Source: Pseudomonas kuykendallii
GTDB taxonomy: Bacteria; Pseudomonadota; Gammaproteobacteria; Pseudomonadales; Pseudomonadaceae
Reading direction: 5' to 3'
Assembly: GCF_900106975.1 (NCBI RefSeq)
Contig: NZ_FNNU01000003.1
Span: 310,001 to 374,000 of the forward strand
DNA length: 64,000 nt
Position numbers and translations under genes: made by a program. Positions within the stretch are counted from its first letter, which is position 1, and each line of letters opens with the position of its first letter. Positions 61,682-64,000 of this stretch are shown piece by piece. The notes beneath the pieces are model-generated. The model was given only the letters and a program-made list of their open reading frames with translations, did not search any database and was not told the DNA's origin.

Positions 61682-62170
61682 TCAACGGCGGGCGAGGCTG
61701 GCATGCAGGCGCGGGATCTCAGCCAGCGCGAAACTGGATGCCGCGTCCAGCACGGCCATCCGGTCGCCCGGGAAATGCTCGGTGCGGGAAAACAGGCGCA
61801 GTTCCTCCTGCCCACTGAATGCCCAGGCGAAGCACACGGTGCCCGGCGCGATCCCATCGAGGCCATCCGGCCCGGCGACGCCGGTGGTGGCGACCACGAC
61901 ATTGGCCGGGCTGTCGCGCAGCGCACCGGCGGCCATCTCGCGGGCGACCTGCTCGCTGGTCAGGCCGAAGCGGTCGATGGTGGCCTGCTGCACCGCGAGC
62001 AGGCGCTTCTTCGCATCCGGCGAGTAGACCACGTAGCCGGCGTCCAGATAGCGCCCGCTGCCAGGGCAGGAGGCCAACAGGGTGATGATGTTGCCCGCGG
62101 TACAGGACTCGGCTGTCGCCAGCAGCAGGTGGTGCTCCTTGAAATACTCGACGATGGCTTCGATCCGCAT
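61682..62170 (-). CDS. pncC: Nicotinamide-nucleotide amidase PncC (CinA C-terminal domain)
   Basis: A 162-aa stand-alone CinA-C enzyme that deamidates NMN to nicotinic acid mononucleotide. Signature ESCTAGNI at 21-28, then [25 protein letters not shown] and [11 protein letters not shown]. Together with nadE it serves the pyridine nucleotide cycle: NMN is recycled to NaMN and finally amidated by NadE. Confidence 0.94.
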   Translation of the reverse strand: MRIEAIVEYFKEHHLLLATAESCTAGNIITLLASCPGSGRYLDAGYVVYSPDAKKRLLAVQQATIDRFGLTSEQVAREMAAGALRDSPANVVVATTGVAGPDGLDGIAPGTVCFAWAFSGQEELRLFSRTEHFPGDRMAVLDAASSFALAEIPRLHASLARR

Positions 62171-62315
62171 GACTTCCTACGCTCGTGGTTGCCTGAACGG
62201 TAGACAGGCCACGATCGGCAACGCTCCCCCACGCGGCCGGTTGCCGGACGACAGGCCGATGAATGAACGCTCGTCGCCAGGCGCGCTCAAAAGCGGGTCA
62301 GCCAGGAAGATCGCC

Positions 62316-62912
62316 ATGCCGCGCAACGAAACCCTCTGGTCCCAGAGCCTCACCCGGTTCCGCGACGCGGTCGCCGCGCCATCGCCCACACCCAGTTGCG
62401 GCGCCGCCGCGGTGGTCAGCGCCAACCTCGGCCTGGCGCTGGTGCTGATGGCCTTGCGCACCTCCCAGGCGAAACAGCCGCAATCCGCGCGCGGCGCGCT
62501 GATCGCCCAGGTGGAAACCCTGCTTCACGCCCTCGCCGACTATGCCGATGCCGATGTGGTGGCCTTCGCCGACTATATGGAAGCGCTGCGCCACGACGAC
62601 ACCCAGGCGCCCAACCGGCAGCGTGCCGCGCGCAAGACCTCGGCGGTCTCGCTCGACGCCGCACGTTGCTGCGCCCAGGCCCTGGCACTCGCGAGCGAGG
62701 CGCGGCCGCAAACCGCCGATGCCCTGGTCAGCGATATCGAGGCCGGCGCCCTGCTCCTGCACGCCGGGCTCAGCGCGCTGCTGATCAACCTCGACGTGGA
62801 CCTGCGCGAACTCGTTGACGAGAGCGAACGCCAGCGCCTGCACGCGGCGCGCCGGCAGGTTCAGGACGAAGCGGACCGGCACCTCGGGCAGATCCGCGCG
62901 GCCAGCCATTAG
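62316..62912 (+). CDS. Cyclodeaminase-like protein (FTCD_C family)
   Basis: A 198-aa all-helical protein of the formiminotransferase-cyclodeaminase C-terminal type (PF04961). It has VAAPSPTPSCGAAAVVSANLGLALVLMALR (the APTPGGGSVAA-like folate-binding start) and YMEALRH. In mammals this domain converts formimino-THF to methenyl-THF. Stand-alone bacterial versions have unproven roles. AGGAAGA lies five bases before the ATG. The glycine-rich motif reads PSPTPSCGAAA, so its Gly are partly replaced by Ser/Cys, making activity uncertain. It sits between pncC and rimO. Confidence 0.78.
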   Translation: MPRNETLWSQSLTRFRDAVAAPSPTPSCGAAAVVSANLGLALVLMALRTSQAKQPQSARGALIAQVETLLHALADYADADVVAFADYMEALRHDDTQAPNRQRAARKTSAVSLDAARCCAQALALASEARPQTADALVSDIEAGALLLHAGLSALLINLDVDLRELVDESERQRLHAARRQVQDEADRHLGQIRAASH

Positions 62913-63025
62913 CGACCAATCGGCGGGAACCGACGCCGAGGCTATCCAAGACCCGGACGTGCCGCTAGAATTGCGCACTTTTTGATCAAGGGCGCCTCCC
63001 GGAGCGCTCCTCGAGGTTAGCCGCC

Positions 63026-64000
63026 ATGTCCACCGCCACCGCCCCCAAAGTGGGTTTCGTCAGTCTCGGATGCCCGAAAGCCACGGTCGATTCCGAGCGC
63101 ATCCTCACGCAGCTGCGCATGGAGGGCTACGAAGTCGTGCCCACCTATCAGGATGCCGACGTGGTGGTGGTCAACACCTGCGGCTTCATCGACAGCGCCA
63201 AGGCCGAGTCGCTGGACGCCATCGGCGAAGCGCTGGCCGAGAACGGCCGGGTGATCGTCACCGGCTGCATGGGCGTGTCGGAAAGCGCGATCCGCGACGT
63301 ACACCCCAGCGTGCTCGCCGTCACCGGCCCGCAGCAGTACGAGCAGGTGGTCAACGCCGTGCACGAGGTGGTGCCGCCGAACATCGAGCACAACCCGCTG
63401 ATCGACCTGGTGCCGCCGCAAGGCATCAAGCTCACCCCGCGCCACTACGCCTACCTGAAGATTTCCGAGGGCTGCAACCACAGCTGCAGCTTCTGCATCA
63501 TCCCCAGCATGCGCGGCAAACTGGTCAGCCGCCCGGTGGGCGACGTGCTCAGCGAGGCCCAGCGCCTGGTCAAGGCCGGCGTGAAGGAGCTGCTGGTGAT
63601 CTCCCAGGACACCAGCGCCTACGGCGTCGACCTCAAGTACAAGACCGACTTCTGGGACGGCCGCCCGGTCAAGACACGCATGCTCGAACTCTGCGAGACG
63701 CTGTCGAGCATGGGCGTGTGGGTGCGCCTGCACTACGTCTACCCGTACCCCAACGTCGACGACGTCATCCCGTTGATGGCTGCCGGCAAGCTGCTGCCCT
63801 ACCTCGACATCCCCTTCCAGCACGCCAGTCCGAAAGTGCTCAAGGCGATGAAGCGCCCGGCTTTCGAGGACCGCACGCTGGCGCGCATCAAGCAGTGGCG
63901 CGAGATCTGCCCGCAGCTGACCATCCGCTCCACCTTCATCGTCGGTTTCCCCGGCGAGACCGAAGAAGACTTCCAGTACCTGCTGGACTGGCTCACCGAA
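63026..64000 (+). CDS. rimO: Ribosomal protein S12 methylthiotransferase RimO (3' end beyond window)
   Basis: The frame is open from ATG 63026 to the last base (325 codons), so the gene continues to the right. It is a radical-SAM MTTase that methylthiolates Asp89 of ribosomal protein S12. The N-terminal cluster Cys are in [16 protein letters not shown] and VTGCMG; the radical-SAM triad is C150, C154, C157 in [17 protein letters not shown], the same positions as in E. coli. Missing are about 115 residues including the TRAM domain. GAGG stands 10 nt before the start. Confidence 0.97.
   Translation, partial: MSTATAPKVGFVSLGCPKATVDSERILTQLRMEGYEVVPTYQDADVVVVNTCGFIDSAKAESLDAIGEALAENGRVIVTGCMGVSESAIRDVHPSVLAVTGPQQYEQVVNAVHEVVPPNIEHNPLIDLVPPQGIKLTPRHYAYLKISEGCNHSCSFCIIPSMRGKLVSRPVGDVLSEAQRLVKAGVKELLVISQDTSAYGVDLKYKTDFWDGRPVKTRMLELCETLSSMGVWVRLHYVYPYPNVDDVIPLMAAGKLLPYLDIPFQHASPKVLKAMKRPAFEDRTLARIKQWREICPQLTIRSTFIVGFPGETEEDFQYLLDWLTE

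Overview
The window is a dense, GC-rich chromosomal segment whose gene content and order point to Pseudomonas. Its ends and backbone follow the Pseudomonas aeruginosa-type order purN, DUF3108, DUF2058, mazG, relA, rlmD, cysM, gacS, two small genes, dinB, mprF, virJ-like and rimO. A Pseudomonas-restricted DUF3509 protein and an OprD porin agree with this. The species is not fixed by sequence alone; a P. aeruginosa-group environmental species (citronellolis/nitroreducens/knackmussii type) is my inference.

Layout. Positions 1-7535 are housekeeping: purine synthesis (purN, partial), nucleotide clean-up (mazG), stringent response (relA), rRNA methylation (rlmD) and cysteine synthesis (cysM). Positions 7635-12595 hold a siderophore-iron cassette: binding protein, two FecCD-type permeases, ATPase and a periplasmic esterase, with two Fur-box-like sites. 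In P. aeruginosa I recall this interval being occupied by pirA-pirS-pirR. The global sensor kinase gacS follows, then a small gene pair, SOS-controlled dinB (clear LexA box), dgt, the initiator tRNA-fMet with its own promoter and terminator, and an 85-aa protein.

Positions 20611-38433 are accessory metabolism and regulation. They comprise an OprD porin, four transcription regulators (AraC, wHTH-ATPase, GlxA-like, LysR), and a six-gene minus-strand cluster (DoxX, ABM domain, alpha/beta hydrolase, Tat-exported amidohydrolase, MFS, LysR) divergent from a pirin. A D-amino-acid-type module follows: IclR regulator with a perfect operator palindrome, FAD oxidase, RidA, and a polar amino-acid ABC transporter. 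Positions 38487-42809 carry a complete curli operon in one transcription unit (csgD-E-F-G-B-A-C order), with a dyad in front of the csgD-like gene. Positions 42930-47742 hold a DUF1615 lipoprotein, a periplasmic beta-glucosidase (bglX) and a DUF4105 membrane protein whose last 31 codons and flanking hairpin are tandemly duplicated.

Positions 49120-52870 encode the three-subunit membrane gluconate 2-dehydrogenase. Positions 53079-56959 encode MprF and a VirJ-like hydrolase. Positions 57229-62912 include a DUF3509 protein behind a sigma-54-type promoter, a class II UvrA paralogue, the NAD genes nadE and pncC, and a stand-alone cyclodeaminase-like protein. rimO runs off the right edge.

The block from dgt to gluconate dehydrogenase (about 18.2-52.9 kb) separates genes that I recall as close neighbours in P. 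aeruginosa, so it reads as a mosaic of accessory operons inserted in a conserved backbone. I saw no phage, IS element, CRISPR array or integrase.
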